Of a DNA stretch of 64,000 nucleotides, positions 21,001 to 29,231 are shown one piece after another; the first letter of the stretch is position 1; each line of letters opens with the position of its first letter. A model generated the notes under the pieces. The model saw only the letters and a list, made by a program, of their open reading frames with translations, was not told the DNA's origin and ran no database searches. The position numbers and the translations under genes are program-made. The DNA comes from Fistularia commersonii (taxonomy: Eukaryota > Chordata > Actinopteri > Syngnathiformes > Fistulariidae). The stretch covers positions 4,611,001-4,675,000 of the forward strand of contig JBBMNZ010000030.1 in assembly GCA_037954325.1 (NCBI GenBank), written 5' to 3'.

Positions 21001-22963
21001 GACGGTTCCAGTTACGTGTTCCAAGGTTTCATTCAGGGGAAAGATTACGGGCAATTTGGACTTCAGAGACTAGGTAATTATGTTAAAGGTTCAGTAAAAG
21101 CATCGAGTGATTCATTTTGTTTTGATTAAGCCCCTGAAAAGTGGAAAAAGAAAGAGCTGAAACGAGACTCGTCAGGATCCCGATAATGGATAAACCAATT
21201 GTGCGACTCATTATGTCGGCGCAATTTCTGCCGTCAAACAGGTCTCAACATGTCGGAGAGTCAGAATTCGTCAACGCCGCCGCTCGGAACCAACAGCAGT
21301 TCGGTGGCCATCGCTATCTTGGTGCCTTTCTTCGCCCTGATCTTCACCGGCTTCGGCTTCTATCTCTACAAGCAAAGGTAGAGTATCCCTTCAGTTCTTG
21401 GAGAACACAAACACCGGAAACAACGGACGGATTCCAAACCAGTGCCTTCCCTGGTGATTTGAAACTTGCGTGAGAACTAGAAATATGTACTTTTCAGAAA
21501 TGTTTACATTCTTTGATAGTACAAGTGTTGGAGTTTTGGCTGAATGACATCTGACTTGCTTCGCGTCATGATTAGCCCTTTTTTGGACAGAAAGGTTGGC
21601 AGAAATTTAAACTGTCTAGCTTGAGTTTCATTCCAGGAACTGCCTTCTTCCATCAGGGGAACCTTTTAGTTTCGGGATTCGCATTAAAGGACCAAAGTAG
21701 TGACCGGTGTGACACAAGTAGAAGAAGAGGAAGATGACGTGGGTGTCATGGATAGCAAAGTTGCAATAGCAATTCTGTTCTGTTCTGCGCGGCGGGGGTT
21801 ATAGCCATGGACTATCAAATGGAGCAAAATTTTGATATTCTGCTACAGGCTCTGGAAACCTGTCTCTGGAGTTGCAAGCCAGAAAAGCTTGGACCTGTTT
21901 GTCCTTCCATCTCATGCTGGTTCCGTCCATTTTGGACAGCAGTAATCACAATCGGTAAAAATGGCATTCTGCAGTCTATAAGAAGTATAGGTAAAGAAAA
22001 TGGTTCAAGTAGGTTGACAATGGGTGGAGAAAACTGTCAGGGGTACTATGCAATAGAGGACTAACAGCCAGAATGAACAAAAGAAGTACAAGACAGCGGT
22101 GAGACCACCGATGCTGTGTGGGTTAGAGACGAAAAGACAGGACACAGAGCTGGAGGTCGCAGAGATGAAGATGTTGAGCTTCTCTTTTGGAGTGACGAGA
22201 ATGGACATGATCAGGAATGAGTCCATCAGAGAAAGAGCACGTTTTGGATGCTTTGGAGAGAAGGTCAGAGAGGCCAGACTGAAATGGTTGGGTCATGTAC
22301 AGAGGAGGGATAGTCAATATTTTGGTGGACGGATGCTGGAATTGGCGGTGCCAGGAAGGTCTAGAGGAAGACCAAAGAGAAAATTTATGGAGCCAGGATA
22401 CAGAGAATGGGGTCAAATGGAGATTCACTGTGGTGACCCCTGAAGGGAAAAACCAAAAAGAAAAGAGAAAGAAGTCTGTGATAAGCATCTGATAATGGGT
22501 GTGGCTTATGTGTCCTACCAATCACCAAGCAGCGATGTCACATCCCAAGTTCCTATAGAAATGTAAAAAAGATCCTGCCTCGGAATAGGAGCTAAAATAG
22601 TTTTCGGTACTGAGTTCCATGGTCCCTGGTCCCCGTGCTGTCCCAATGCAGGAAGCACCGTCCTAGTTCCTGAAAAGTTTTTAAGAACTGCGAGAAGTTC
22701 CTACAATGCAAAAAGGGAATGATGTCATCCAGTTCCATCCCCTATAACAATATTAAAAGTGTCTTATCATTCATTTATTGATATGTTTGTTTCTCTTTCA
22801 CAGAACCACACCAAAAACACAGTACACAGGCTGCTCGGTCCACGAGAACAACAACGGCCAGGCAGCTTTCGAGAACCCCATGTACAACACCAACACCAAG
22901 GCCGTGGAAGGAAAGGCAGTCCGGTTCGACCCGAATCTGAACACTGTCTGCACCATGGTCTGA
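5450..22963 (+). CDS. csmd1: csmd1 3' part: last seven Sushi domains to stop (14 exons, spliced)
   Basis: CSMD1 is a very large single-pass membrane protein, known as a neuronal complement regulator and putative tumour suppressor. Fourteen exons are readable here: 5450-5632, 5704-5880, 10183-10362, 11938-12111, 12280-12453, 15691-15764, 17103-17214, 17316-17495, 18724-18783, 19304-19462, 20595-20731, 20986-21073, 21242-21377 and 22804-22963. Their summed length plus one base from the previous exon is 1995, an exact multiple of three, giving 664 residues and a stop. The order is seven CCP domains, a Lys-rich linker, a juxtamembrane region, one transmembrane helix and a short tail. The tail carries GCSVHENNNGQAAFENPMY and ends in NTVCTMV, which matches my memory of CSMD1 and not CSMD2 or CSMD3. 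The CUB domains and most Sushi domains lie upstream of the window. All introns have GT-AG ends except the one after 19462. Confidence 0.9.
5704..5880 (+). CDS. csmd1: csmd1 exon: Sushi/CCP domain (2nd in window)
   Basis: This 177-bp, phase 1-1 exon encodes a CCP module beginning PVQCGNPGTPSNG and ending NGTWSGAQPNCT. It is separated from the previous exon by an intron of only 71 bp that contains an in-frame stop. The acceptor 'ttttcctccag' and donor 'gtgaga' are both strong. Confidence 0.93.
5920..6468. mobile_element. Inverted-repeat element (MITE) with about 61-bp TIRs
   Basis: The left end CAGGGTTGTCTCCGAAAA and the following 43 bp are mirrored at 6408-6468, with about eight mismatches over 61 bp. 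ATAAAGTTCTTTATCTTCTG is shared exactly by both arms. The element has no coding capacity. A different dispersed repeat lies inside it at about 6010-6240. It is just downstream of the exon ending at 5880. It resembles a widespread teleost DNA-transposon derivative, but I cannot name the family with certainty. Confidence 0.8.
6010..6240 (+). repeat. Dispersed repeat A, copy 1 (CCCGAAGGAAATTG family)
   Basis: It contains AACTTTATTAATCCCGAAGG then AAATTGCTGTGCCAGAG and an 'ATAATAAAAGAAAGG' tail, shared with copies near 12640 and 33200. It is probably a retrotransposon 3' tail dispersed in the genome. Here it sits inside the inverted-repeat element at 5920-6468. Confidence 0.65.
6469..10182. other. 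csmd1 intron, mostly unrecognised
   Basis: It contains a copy of an unnamed repeat family (about 6571-6725), homopolymer T-tracts at about 7730-7745, 7869-7883 and 7921-7947, a GATA-like tract near 8644 and a CpG-rich block at about 8950-9700. The open frames in the CpG-rich block on both strands show no recognisable protein family. Confidence 0.55.
6571..6725 (+). repeat. Unnamed dispersed repeat B, copy 1
   Basis: It shares ATCAGATACTTCTTT and the CCATTTTTTAAAAACT block with the copy near 50560, with a common 'ACAGTTCCAT' upstream. No family name is known to me. Confidence 0.5.
10183..10362 (+). CDS. csmd1: csmd1 exon: Sushi/CCP domain (3rd in window)
   Basis: This 180-bp, phase 1-1 exon encodes INCGDPGVPANGLRYG through NGTWSGIMPLCT, with 'VTFQCQPGY' as the central CCP strand. 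The acceptor 'cgtctcccgcag' is pyrimidine-rich and the donor is 'gtgagt'. The 4.3-kb intron before it is the longest one seen between these Sushi exons. Confidence 0.93.
11029..11215 (+). repeat. SINE-like element
   Basis: It starts GCGGCGTGGCGCAGGGGG, resembling a tRNA-derived head with a B-box-like 'GGAATCGAAC'. It continues with GAGCAAGTCCCTGAACCCC and an A-rich end 'ACAATAAAATTAAAAG'. The order is that of a tRNA-derived SINE. The family is not assigned. Confidence 0.5.
11600..11715 (+). repeat. Teleost interspersed-repeat remnant
   Basis: GTGACCCGTTCCAGG, CCAATGACAGCTGGA and GGGATAGGCGGTATGGATAA follow the order of a very common fish repeat tail. Related remnants occur at about 20136, 27920 and 61920. 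Confidence 0.5.
11938..12111 (+). CDS. csmd1: csmd1 exon: Sushi/CCP domain (4th in window)
   Basis: This 174-bp, phase 1-1 exon encodes AVTCSAPPAISNGALQG through NGTWSGMLPQCL, with 'VSYSCSPGYELSFPA' in the middle. The acceptor is 'ctcccaccag' and the donor is 'gtaaga'. The sequon NGTW is kept. Confidence 0.93.
12280..12453 (+). CDS. csmd1: csmd1 exon: Sushi/CCP domain (5th in window)
   Basis: This 174-bp, phase 1-1 exon encodes PKFCGDPGTPADGFREG through SDGAWSGTQPRCI. The usual NGTW sequon is replaced by DGAW, so this module lacks that glycosylation site. The acceptor 'gtgcacgcag' is preceded by a short T/C-rich tract and the donor is 'gtgaga'. The intron from the 4th module is only 168 bp and contains an A-tract. 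Confidence 0.92.
12616..12895 (+). repeat. Dispersed repeat A, copy 2, with internal 107-bp tandem duplication
   Basis: AACTTTATTTATCCTGAAGG and AAATTGTTGTGCCAGAG match the copy at 6010. The segment starting AAATTGTTGTGCC at 12658 is repeated from 12765, with one clear difference (GTAAGAAGG versus GTAGGAAGG). The duplication therefore looks recent. Confidence 0.8.
15020..15054. repeat. (CA)n microsatellite
   Basis: About 35 bp of CA dinucleotides in the intron before the split Sushi domain. Confidence 0.95.
15691..15764 (+). CDS. csmd1: csmd1 exon: first half of Sushi/CCP domain 6
   Basis: This 74-bp exon runs from phase 1 to phase 0 and encodes EPTRTSCDNPGTPRYGSLN to GFK. It holds the first cysteine of a CCP module; the rest is in the exon at 17103. 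This is the only module in the window split by an intron. The acceptor is 'ctcttttcag' and the donor is 'gtataa'. The following intron is 1.3 kb. Confidence 0.88.
15765..17102. other. csmd1 intron with AT-rich low-complexity block
   Basis: The first half is ordinary intron. About 16530-16990 is A/T low complexity with ATAAATAA and TATATA/TATGTA repeats, which may be a decayed microsatellite. No gene is present. Confidence 0.6.
17103..17214 (+). CDS. csmd1: csmd1 exon: second half of Sushi/CCP domain 6
   Basis: This 112-bp exon runs from phase 0 to phase 1 and encodes VGSVVSFHCQPGHLIQGST through LTWSGTQPECI. It completes the CCP module begun at 15691. The acceptor is 'cttccatctcag' and the donor is 'gtaaga'. 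Confidence 0.92.
17316..17495 (+). CDS. csmd1: csmd1 exon: last Sushi/CCP domain
   Basis: This 180-bp, phase 1-1 exon encodes PHACKQPESP, then GYTLVYGCQPGYFLAGG, SEHRVCKSDGTWTGKV and PVCR. It is the seventh and last CCP module and lies only 101 bp after the previous exon. The acceptor is 'cgacccctccag' and the donor is 'gtgaat'. Confidence 0.93.
17496..18723. other. csmd1 intron, nothing recognised
   Basis: It has a C-tract near 17600 and an AT-rich stretch at about 18240-18375. No repeat family or exon can be named. Confidence 0.55.
18724..18783 (+). CDS. csmd1: csmd1 exon: lysine/proline-rich linker
   Basis: This 60-bp, phase 1-1 micro-exon encodes AGEKKKPVKPATGTPSPKLT, joining the last Sushi domain to the juxtamembrane region. 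The GTPSPKL segment is the conserved part and the basic stretch before it is more variable. The acceptor is 'ccctgttgtag' and the donor is 'gtgagt'. The reading frame continues exactly into the exon at 19304. Confidence 0.88.
18784..19303. other. csmd1 intron, nothing recognised
   Basis: This 520-bp intron separates the linker exon from the juxtamembrane exon. It is T-rich and contains no recognisable element. Confidence 0.6.
19304..19462 (+). CDS. csmd1: csmd1 exon: juxtamembrane region, part 1
   Basis: This 159-bp exon encodes VPDDVFAPNYFWKGSYNYRG, RKQPMTLSITSFNSTTG and NVTLSNGNMELLLS, a region strongly conserved in CSMD proteins. To keep the conserved LLLSG/VYK junction with the exon at 20595 it must end at 19462. 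The intron then begins with GC (bases 19463-19464), not GT. A GT at 19467 is the alternative and would lengthen the exon by four bases. Confidence 0.85.
19463..20594. other. csmd1 intron with probable GC donor
   Basis: The intron starts GCGCGT if the conserved protein junction is kept, and ends in 'gctagcgcag'. It contains an interspersed-repeat remnant at about 20136-20306 and nothing else recognisable. Confidence 0.65.
20136..20306 (+). repeat. Teleost interspersed-repeat remnant
   Basis: It reads GGGCAGCACAGTGCCTCCAC, CTCACAGCAAGAAGGTC, then CCGGGTTCTCTGTGTGG and GCGACCCTGAATGCAGG, ending TTAAGCGGCATGGATAATGA. This is the familiar order of a highly repeated teleost element, shortened inside. 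Confidence 0.65.
20595..20731 (+). CDS. csmd1: csmd1 exon: juxtamembrane region, part 2
   Basis: This 137-bp exon runs from phase 1 to phase 0 and encodes VYKAAEARLLLLMYQVNYVN through DDSWTMDGF. The ends (VYK.AEARL and MDGF) are conserved, but the middle does not resemble what I remember of mammalian CSMD1. The acceptor 'tctgctagcgcag' holds two AGs; the upstream one, at 20588-20589, pairs with the alternative donor at 19467. The donor is 'gtgagt'. Confidence 0.85.
20986..21073 (+). CDS. csmd1: csmd1 exon: juxtamembrane region, part 3
   Basis: This 88-bp exon runs from phase 0 to phase 1 and encodes VSAEPDGSSYVFQGFIQG then KDYGQFGLQRL, one of the most conserved stretches of CSMD proteins. 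The acceptor is 'gtttccttccaag' and the donor is 'gtaatt'. Confidence 0.92.
21242..21377 (+). CDS. csmd1: csmd1 exon: transmembrane segment
   Basis: This 136-bp exon runs from phase 1 to phase 2. It encodes GLNMSESQNSSTPPLGTNSS with several N-glycosylation sequons, then a hydrophobic helix from SVAIAILVPFFALIF to GFGFYLY, followed by the stop-transfer residues KQR. This anchors the protein with the Sushi domains outside the cell. The acceptor is 'gccgtcaaacag' and the donor is 'gtagag'. Confidence 0.94.
22010..22455 (+). pseudogene. LINE (RTE-type) reverse-transcriptase C-terminal fragment
   Basis: The translation at about 22099-22443 contains LEVAEMKMLSFSFGVTR, VREARLKWLGHVQRRD, PGRSRGRPKRKF and HCGDP. 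This is the C-terminal end of a non-LTR retrotransposon reverse transcriptase, probably of the RTE clade. It is 5'-truncated to under 0.5 kb, as is usual for LINE copies, and a stop follows HCGDP. It lies inside a csmd1 intron on the same strand and has no host function that I can see. Confidence 0.75.
22480..22765 (-). repeat. Unnamed dispersed repeat B, copy 2 (inverted)
   Basis: Read on the minus strand it gives TTGCATTGTAGGAACTTCTC, GGTCCATGG-like spacing and CCACACCCATTATCAGATGC. These align with TGTAGGAACTTTTTGC and CCACGCCCATTACCAGATAC near 50355 and 50545. Confidence 0.6.
22804..22963 (+). CDS. csmd1: csmd1 last coding exon: cytoplasmic tail and stop
   Basis: The coding part is 160 bp and starts in phase 2, so AG|A restores Arg. 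It encodes TTPKTQYTGCSVHENNNG, QAAFENPMYNTN and VRFDPNLNTVCTMV, then TGA at 22961-22963. NPMY fits the NPxY motif read by PTB-domain endocytic adaptors. The final T-M-V fits a class I PDZ ligand. The tail separates CSMD1 from CSMD2 and CSMD3, whose tails differ at these positions. The acceptor is 'gtttctctttcacag'. Confidence 0.95.
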
Positions 22964-24931
22964 GGATCCACGTCCTCCCCCCCGGGAACTTCGCGAATGA
23001 GATGTAAAATGGGACCAGAAATGGCGCGAGGCTGCGGAGGCGGAACCTGTGAGCTCTGACTCACACCTCAGCGTCGTCGGCGAAACGATCTATTATATTG
23101 ATTTCAAAAAGACACTCAGTCCTGGTTCCGCTCTTTATCGAGTGGAGGGGAAAAAGCACTCATCCGAAACCAAAACTTTAGCTTTTGGTTTTCCCGCGAC
23201 CACGTCCGCGGCTGTGAACGTTACACGTCTGCTTTCTTCGCCGGACGCAATGTCGCCGGAGTAAACTCACCGTGAAATGCGACATCAAGCGAAGCCAAGC
23301 ACGCGACCCCGGAAAAAACGGGATATTGGCATATCTCTCCACGTCTGAGCCCGGATCACGGCTGGTCAACGGTGGTCTACGTTGGGATTGTGAACCAATC
23401 GCAGCCCGGAAACCTAAATAATCCCTGTCCAATGCCAGTTGGAGAAATGAACCCGCCTGTAGCCTCTCATGTCACTGCAAGCCCGGCGCAATTTTTTTTC
23501 TCTCCAAAACCTTTGGGGAGAAGGTTCCAGTTTCAACTCTGCGACCGTCTGTCCTGGGCCGGAACGCGTTATTATCCCCATGGCCACGCTCTGCAAACAC
23601 GCTTCCGTGTTGTACGCGGCGTGTTCTACTCGCTGTGAGGTTTGCAGATGCACACGGAGGACTTGTGGAGCGTGGAGGACGGAGTGTGACGGCGCCCGCC
23701 ATATCTGGGTCCAACACTAACAGACACGGTCACCAGCAGACCGTCGGGAACCCAGATGCTAACAAGCAGCAAAGAAGGACTTGTGTAAAAGCAGGATACA
23801 ACCAGCGAGGACCTGGTTTCCATGAAGGTTTCCACGACGACCAGAGGCCGGCATCACCGGTTAGCCGTCTATTTCTATTAAAAAAGGAGTCTGAGACGGC
23901 TAATGCTAGCAGACAGCAAAAAAGGTTGTTTTGATGAGACACTAACTCTTAAGTAAAGGATGAGGGGAGCTCCCTGGAGACGGAGCTATAATCCTAACTG
24001 AACTGGGATTAGAGCGAAGCAAAACTAAAAGGAGTCTAAAGGGGAGTTAGCACTTGCGGAACAGATGAGAAGAGACTGACTCATCTAACGGATAAACCGC
24101 TGCTTCCCATCCGGCGGGTAAAACATTGGGCCGAAGAGACGGGTAGAAAACCCCCCTGAACTGAACTGCAACAAGAGGGTCATTGGCAGTGTAGTTGTGA
24201 TCTCGCAATTCCAGAGCCCGTCCGACCTGAAAGCGACCGACGGAAGGGGGTCTTCCCCGCCTCCTTCTTTCGGGATAAGAAATGAGATCAGACGGAACTT
24301 AGCCCAGAGGAAGGATGTCCACCGTTCTGTGAATTTCAAATGGATTCTGACGATCATCAGACGGACTAACAAAGAAAAAAGACTTTTAGGAATGGTAGAA
24401 AGCTCTGGCACTAAAGCACATTTTACCGGGACGCCCGCCGTTTCCACGCCGAGAGGCGGACGGACGGAAGGATACGTAGGAAAGCTCTCCGGTTATGTAT
24501 GAGACTCGGACACGCTGCAGGCAGAGGTACGATGAAGAAAGTTGGACGTAGTTTGTCGCTACGGTGGCAAACGGGGTCTTATGGCTGTCGCGGACTCGAG
24601 GTCCGGTGTCTCCTTGTCACGTAGAGACTACACAAACACACACACGGACACACACACACACGGACGAGAGACACGGACCGGCAGACCGACATAAACATTG
24701 AACAGGGTTCAGGCCCTTCGAGTCGTGGACGGAGGTCCACCGTGAATCCGCACTCCGTGAGTGCTTCCCTCCTTTCTTTGTTATCGCTGCAGAATCTTTT
24801 GATCTGTAAATCTATTGCGTATATATTCAGGAGCACTCACCACCTATATTTTTGTGCTATATATTTACCACAGGGGGGGCAAAGACGGATTATAGCAGAG
24901 TTTTTAGTAAAAAAGGAAAAAAAAAAGAAGA

Positions 24932-24937
24932 ATTAAA
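24932..24937 (+). terminator. Possible proximal poly(A) signal ATTAAA
   Basis: ATTAAA is followed within about 20-50 bases by GT-rich sequence and then a long T-run, the usual layout of a cleavage/polyadenylation site. It lies 2.0 kb after the csmd1 stop codon. Confidence 0.35.
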
Positions 24938-27271
24938 TATGAACTATTACGACTATGTGTTGTTCACGGACGTCACAAGCGTGTTTTTTTTTTTTTTTTT
25001 CTTCTTTGTGACTTTTGATTGGTTGGCTTTCATTTCTCGTGGAAACGTGAAGTCCCTCACGCCATCACTGTCTTTTTTCAAAAGCGGCAATCATGAGTGT
25101 CAGTGGTGTTGATGTTGTCATTGCCGTCCAGACGCGAGGTTTCGGCCTCCGAGTTGATGATCCCCGTCCCGCGTTAATTACAAATAGATGATCCTCGTGA
25201 TGCGTTCTGAAGTCTTTGTTAATCCACGGGAGGTGGAACGGAGAGCAACGGTGTGTCTGTAAATCAGTAACAGTTGTGTTCGGGCCGCTTCTGCCATTTC
25301 CCCGCTCCTTCGTTTAGCCATCGAACCTCCACGGATGCGTGACGGCGCGCTTGTTCGTCGGCATGACAACGATCCGCCGCAGTTGCGCCGCCAGTCTTGA
25401 TCCCGATTGCTGTCGGACGCTCCGAGACAAAAACTAAACAGTTTAAACCTCGAGTCAGGAACGTGAAACCCCCAGCGGAATTGGCAAGAGAAAACAAAAC
25501 GTTGAGCTAATTTATTGTAATTACTGCAAAAATGAGACCAATAATACACCGAAGAGTGCGTATTCTGTCAACAATGGCCGCCGTCTATGGAGAGTTCTTC
25601 TGGATTTCCCGTGTTTTCCCCAAAAGTGTATCCACACGCCGGCATCGGGCCCTCCACGTGTCACCGCACCAACAGGACGGGAAGTTGGCGTAGAAAAACG
25701 CGCGAATAATCCCAGTTCTTTGTTTCCGTCTCGTGATTTCAAGAAGACGCGCAAGTGAACGGCGGCCGTGCACCGACGTTCCACCTCTTTTCTAAATACG
25801 ATCACGTCACACATCGGTGGGTCGAATGTACAAAAACAGAATTTTATTTGAAATTTGTCTCTGGGGTGTTTTTTTCTTTTCTCTCTTTTCCTTTTTTTTT
25901 TTTTCATTCAAATGAAAGGCCAGGCAATTTGTGAAACACACAGATGATTCGAATTGATATCACTTTCTTTAAGTATCTGTTAAAGAGTGATTGATCCAAC
26001 GAATCAATACAAAACAGAGTGTGAGTGTTTGTATTTCAAAAAGCTTTCGTTTCGGTGAGAATGTTTTAACGGCACTTAAATCCTTCATTCTTGTTTTTGT
26101 TTGTGTTGCGTGTGTGTGTTTGTGTGTGAGGTGCAGCACTATCTGGATATCTGGACTGACTTTTGGTTTATTGTATTTCATAAAGGTAACCGAGGGTCTA
26201 AAAAAAAACTTTGAATTCCTTTTTTTAAGTTAAAGAAAAGCTTTTCTGGCTTCGCTGCGGGAAGAAGAAGCAGACGGCGCTGAGATTCGATTTTCCAATT
26301 AAAAAAATTTTAATCGTCATTTCACGAACATGTAATTGGACATTCAATGTTACTAAAAACTTTAAACAGCTCCACTCTAGAACTTCCGGCTCCCCACGTG
26401 ACAGGATTCTGCCTGATGGCTGTTTAGTTCTGTTAGTTGTAGTTCCGACACAAAAGTTTCAGTAAAATCTCTGGTTTCAAGAGAGACACGGCGACTTCAA
26501 CAGTTATTAGTCCGGAAGCCGAGTACCGCAAGGAAATCTGCTTTTTTCCCCTTCAAAATGAAATGAATACTAAAAAAAAAAAAAGGAGAAAAGCACGAAA
26601 CAACGGCTGAGAAATGAGAATAAACTGACAAATCGAATAAGACGAACACTGTTGCTGTGGCCGCGATGACTGGGGCGGCTAAAGAGGAGGCCCTCTGAAG
26701 TCATCGCTGCTGCAGAAGTAAAATTACTTTCCTTGTTAATCCACCCACCCGCACACACACACACACACACACATACAAACACACACTCCCTCGCCACCGT
26801 GGTTACATTATTCCTCTTACAGTTTGAATTGTTTGCTTCTGCTGCCGCCGTTTTCAGTCCTCGCTGTTATTGTTATTGTTGTTGTTGCTTGTTTGATTGT
26901 CTTTTGCGGGGGTGGGGGTTAATTTTCGCATCAGATCTGACACAGTGCCTACCAAAAACCATGGGACAACCCCCGCCCATATCTCCCCCTCATCTCCTAC
27001 GGAAGCTCACGTGGCACAAGCAGCCCCCCCCCAAACTCCAAACACCCGTCCGACAGAGAACTCTTTTTTTTTTTCTTGTTTGTTTGTTTTTTTTTCCAAG
27101 CTTCAACTCTATTTTGCCACAAGCTTTTCCTACTGACAGACTGACTGCAATAAGACCCCTGTGATTTGAAAGACTTCAACCGTTCCTGCCTGGGCGACAC
27201 ACCGGAGATATTCACCATTTGAGGAAAAAAAAAAAAGGAAAAAAAAACAAAAAAAAAAACATGAAATATAG

Positions 27272-27371
27272 AATAAAAAAGTGTTTTGTATAGAAATATA
27301 TTTTTATGATGGAATAATTTGTAAAATGTATGAATCTATTATGTAAATTTTCAATGCAATGTAAGATTAAA
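27272..27371 (+). terminator. Possible distal poly(A) signals (AATAAA, ATTAAA)
   Basis: AATAAA at 27272-27277 and ATTAAA at 27366-27371 sit in a 140-bp AT-rich block 4.3 kb after the stop. The block resembles the extreme 3' end of a long vertebrate UTR. A genomic A-tract follows at about 27391. Confidence 0.35.
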
Positions 27372-27420
27372 AAAAAGCCTAATTGCTTTTGTAAAAAAAA
27401 AAAAAAAAAAAGAAAGGATA

Positions 27421-28846
27421 ATGTGTTTCTTTATTGTCTCCGCCTCTCAAGTAACCAGAAAGTTGCATTTGTTGGTGTGACTCCTTTCGGTACCCGGGCC
27501 TGTACTTCCATCCAGGAGGCGGTTTATCCAGAATACTCACTATTTAGTGTAAGTGACGACCGTGGCTGTGCGGGGGAGCAGCCGAGTCGGGTGATAATCT
27601 TTGGCGGGGGCGAAATAAATAATGATTCCGAGCTAAATCGTGAAATTCAGAACAACTCTGCGCCGCTGGAGTCGGGTTTGTTGATTTCACGCCGTGCTGT
27701 TCACAGACTCAATACCGGAAAATAATACACACCCCCAATGTCTTTTGTCATCGCACTCCTGCTGGACGCTGATCATAAGCGGGTACGCTTCCAAACACTC
27801 AAGTAACACTCCAGAAAGTTGAGACTCCTCTCTGGTTTTTCATTGCACTGCTCCCTCCATTACAGAGGAGGAATGTGGGAAACTTCCACAAGTTGGGAAG
27901 TTTTTATTTATTCATGATCTGTACCGCTTCTCCTCAGCTCAGGGTCGCAGCAGGGCTGGAGCCAGCTATCATTGGGTGAGAGAAGGGGTTCACACTGGAC
28001 CAGACATCGGTCCATTATAAGGGGAGAACATGGAGATTCTACACAGAATCCAGCCCGCTTCTTTTCAGTATGGAACCAGACCTTCATTTTGGGTGATCTC
28101 CCATTTCTAAATGTATGAAACCAGAGGTTGGAGAGTTTGAACCAGCAGGATTTGCAGTGACCATCTCTAATTATGTCGTCACTTTATTCATAAATTAGTC
28201 TTATATAATAATCGGGCTTATACGTGTAAGTCGGAAGTAGCAAATATGATCAATTTAACGGTGCGGGATGGGCCTATCAACACTGAGGTACCAATTGTTC
28301 TGTATTTTGGAATCGCTACTTTTTGAAATATGGTGATGCCACTTTGCCAAAACCAAACCTGTAATTTGTTTTCACTTCTGAGAGTTTTGACCCTAAAATC
28401 TGTTTGTGAAAATCAGCCCAAGGTGTATCACGCGATCGCAGCAGCCGATCAGATGTCAAAGCTGAAAGGACTCACTTCACAAAAATCCCTCATTCTGTTG
28501 CTCAAAGTGAGCTCAGCAACACCTCTGTTTTTTTTTGACAATGTTATTGATGGATGTTAATATTCTGTTTATATTAAGTTTTAAAAAAAGACATTTTCAA
28601 GTGAAAAATATGGAAATAGTCTGGAAAATAAACTGCATTATACGCTAATTAATTGTAATGTAAAAATAAAACTGAATAAAATAAGGTAAAGTAAAATTTA
28701 TATATAAGTGTAAATATATATACATAACTTTGTTTTATTTTTTTATTTAGTTACTTTAATTTTTATTTAATTTACCCATCAATCAATGTTTTACAAGCAT
28801 TGGTTTAGCAAATATCTGTCCATGATTTAATATTCATATTTCATAC
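27421..28846. other. 3' flank, no gene
   Basis: It contains an interspersed-repeat remnant at about 27905-28060 and AT-rich sequence at about 28560-28850. The rest is unrecognised. Confidence 0.5.
27905..28060. repeat. Teleost interspersed-repeat remnant
   Basis: AGCTCAGGGTCGCAGCAGGG, CTGGAGCCAGCTATCATTGG, GTCCATTATAAGGGG and GAACATGGAGATTCTACACA are pieces of the common fish repeat also seen near 20136 and 61920. Confidence 0.5.
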
Positions 28847-29059
28847 CGTAGCGAGTCACACATGTTGGGGTTTATGTTGATGCTTGTCTCTGTGTGATTT
28901 TGGGGTTAATGGGGATTTTGTGGGTGTGGTTTGGGATGCAAGGAGTTCTGTGGTTTCACCTGGATTTGGCAGGAACGGGGTTATTACAGGCTTACAGCAA
29001 TGGCTTATTAAATGGACGTTTTCTGCCAACCATGTGTCTGTCAAGACTAAAACGCTACA
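28847..29059 (+). repeat. 5' LTR of the Ty3/Gypsy element
   Basis: GGGGTTTATGTTGATGC, GGGTTAATGGGGATTTTGTG and GGCTTATTAAATGGACG recur in the 3' LTR. It begins CGTAGCGAG where the 3' LTR has TGTAGTGAG. It lacks about 27 bp at its end that hold AATAAA in the 3' copy, and a shorter segment in the middle. Confidence 0.85.
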
Positions 29060-29061
29060 AC

Positions 29062-29076
29062 TGGTATCAGAAGTGA
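29062..29076 (+). other. Primer-binding site of the LTR element
   Basis: TGGTATCAGAAGTG starts two bases after the 5' LTR with TGG, the complement of a tRNA CCA end. This is the expected place and form. The tRNA is not identified. Confidence 0.6.
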
Positions 29077-29231
29077 ACTTACTGTTCTATCAGTTCGTCT
29101 GGTGGATGAGGAGCTAGTACAGTGTTCTGATGGGGCGATGGATCGTGCTTTGTGTATAATGATAAAGGAGGAGGAAGGAGAAGGGTATGCTTGCTCTACA
29201 CCGGGGGTGAATCCGTGCTCTATGAGGTGCC

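Larger units (their letters stand above)
21378..22803. other. csmd1 intron between transmembrane and tail exons
   Basis: This 1.4-kb intron carries an RTE-type LINE 3' fragment (about 22010-22455) followed by an inverted copy of unnamed repeat B. The first 600 bp shows nothing recognisable. Confidence 0.65.
22964..27420 (+). other. Candidate csmd1 3' UTR
   Basis: No coding sequence follows the stop. The first 2 kb is mixed and CpG-containing. A possible proximal poly(A) signal ATTAAA lies at 24932-24937, followed by TGTGTTGTT and a long T-run. An AT-rich stretch at 27240-27380 holds AATAAA (27272-27277) and ATTAAA (27366-27371) and looks like the distal end. It also contains small CA tracts at 24630-24660 and 26753-26773. 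Which end is used cannot be decided from the sequence. Confidence 0.5.
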
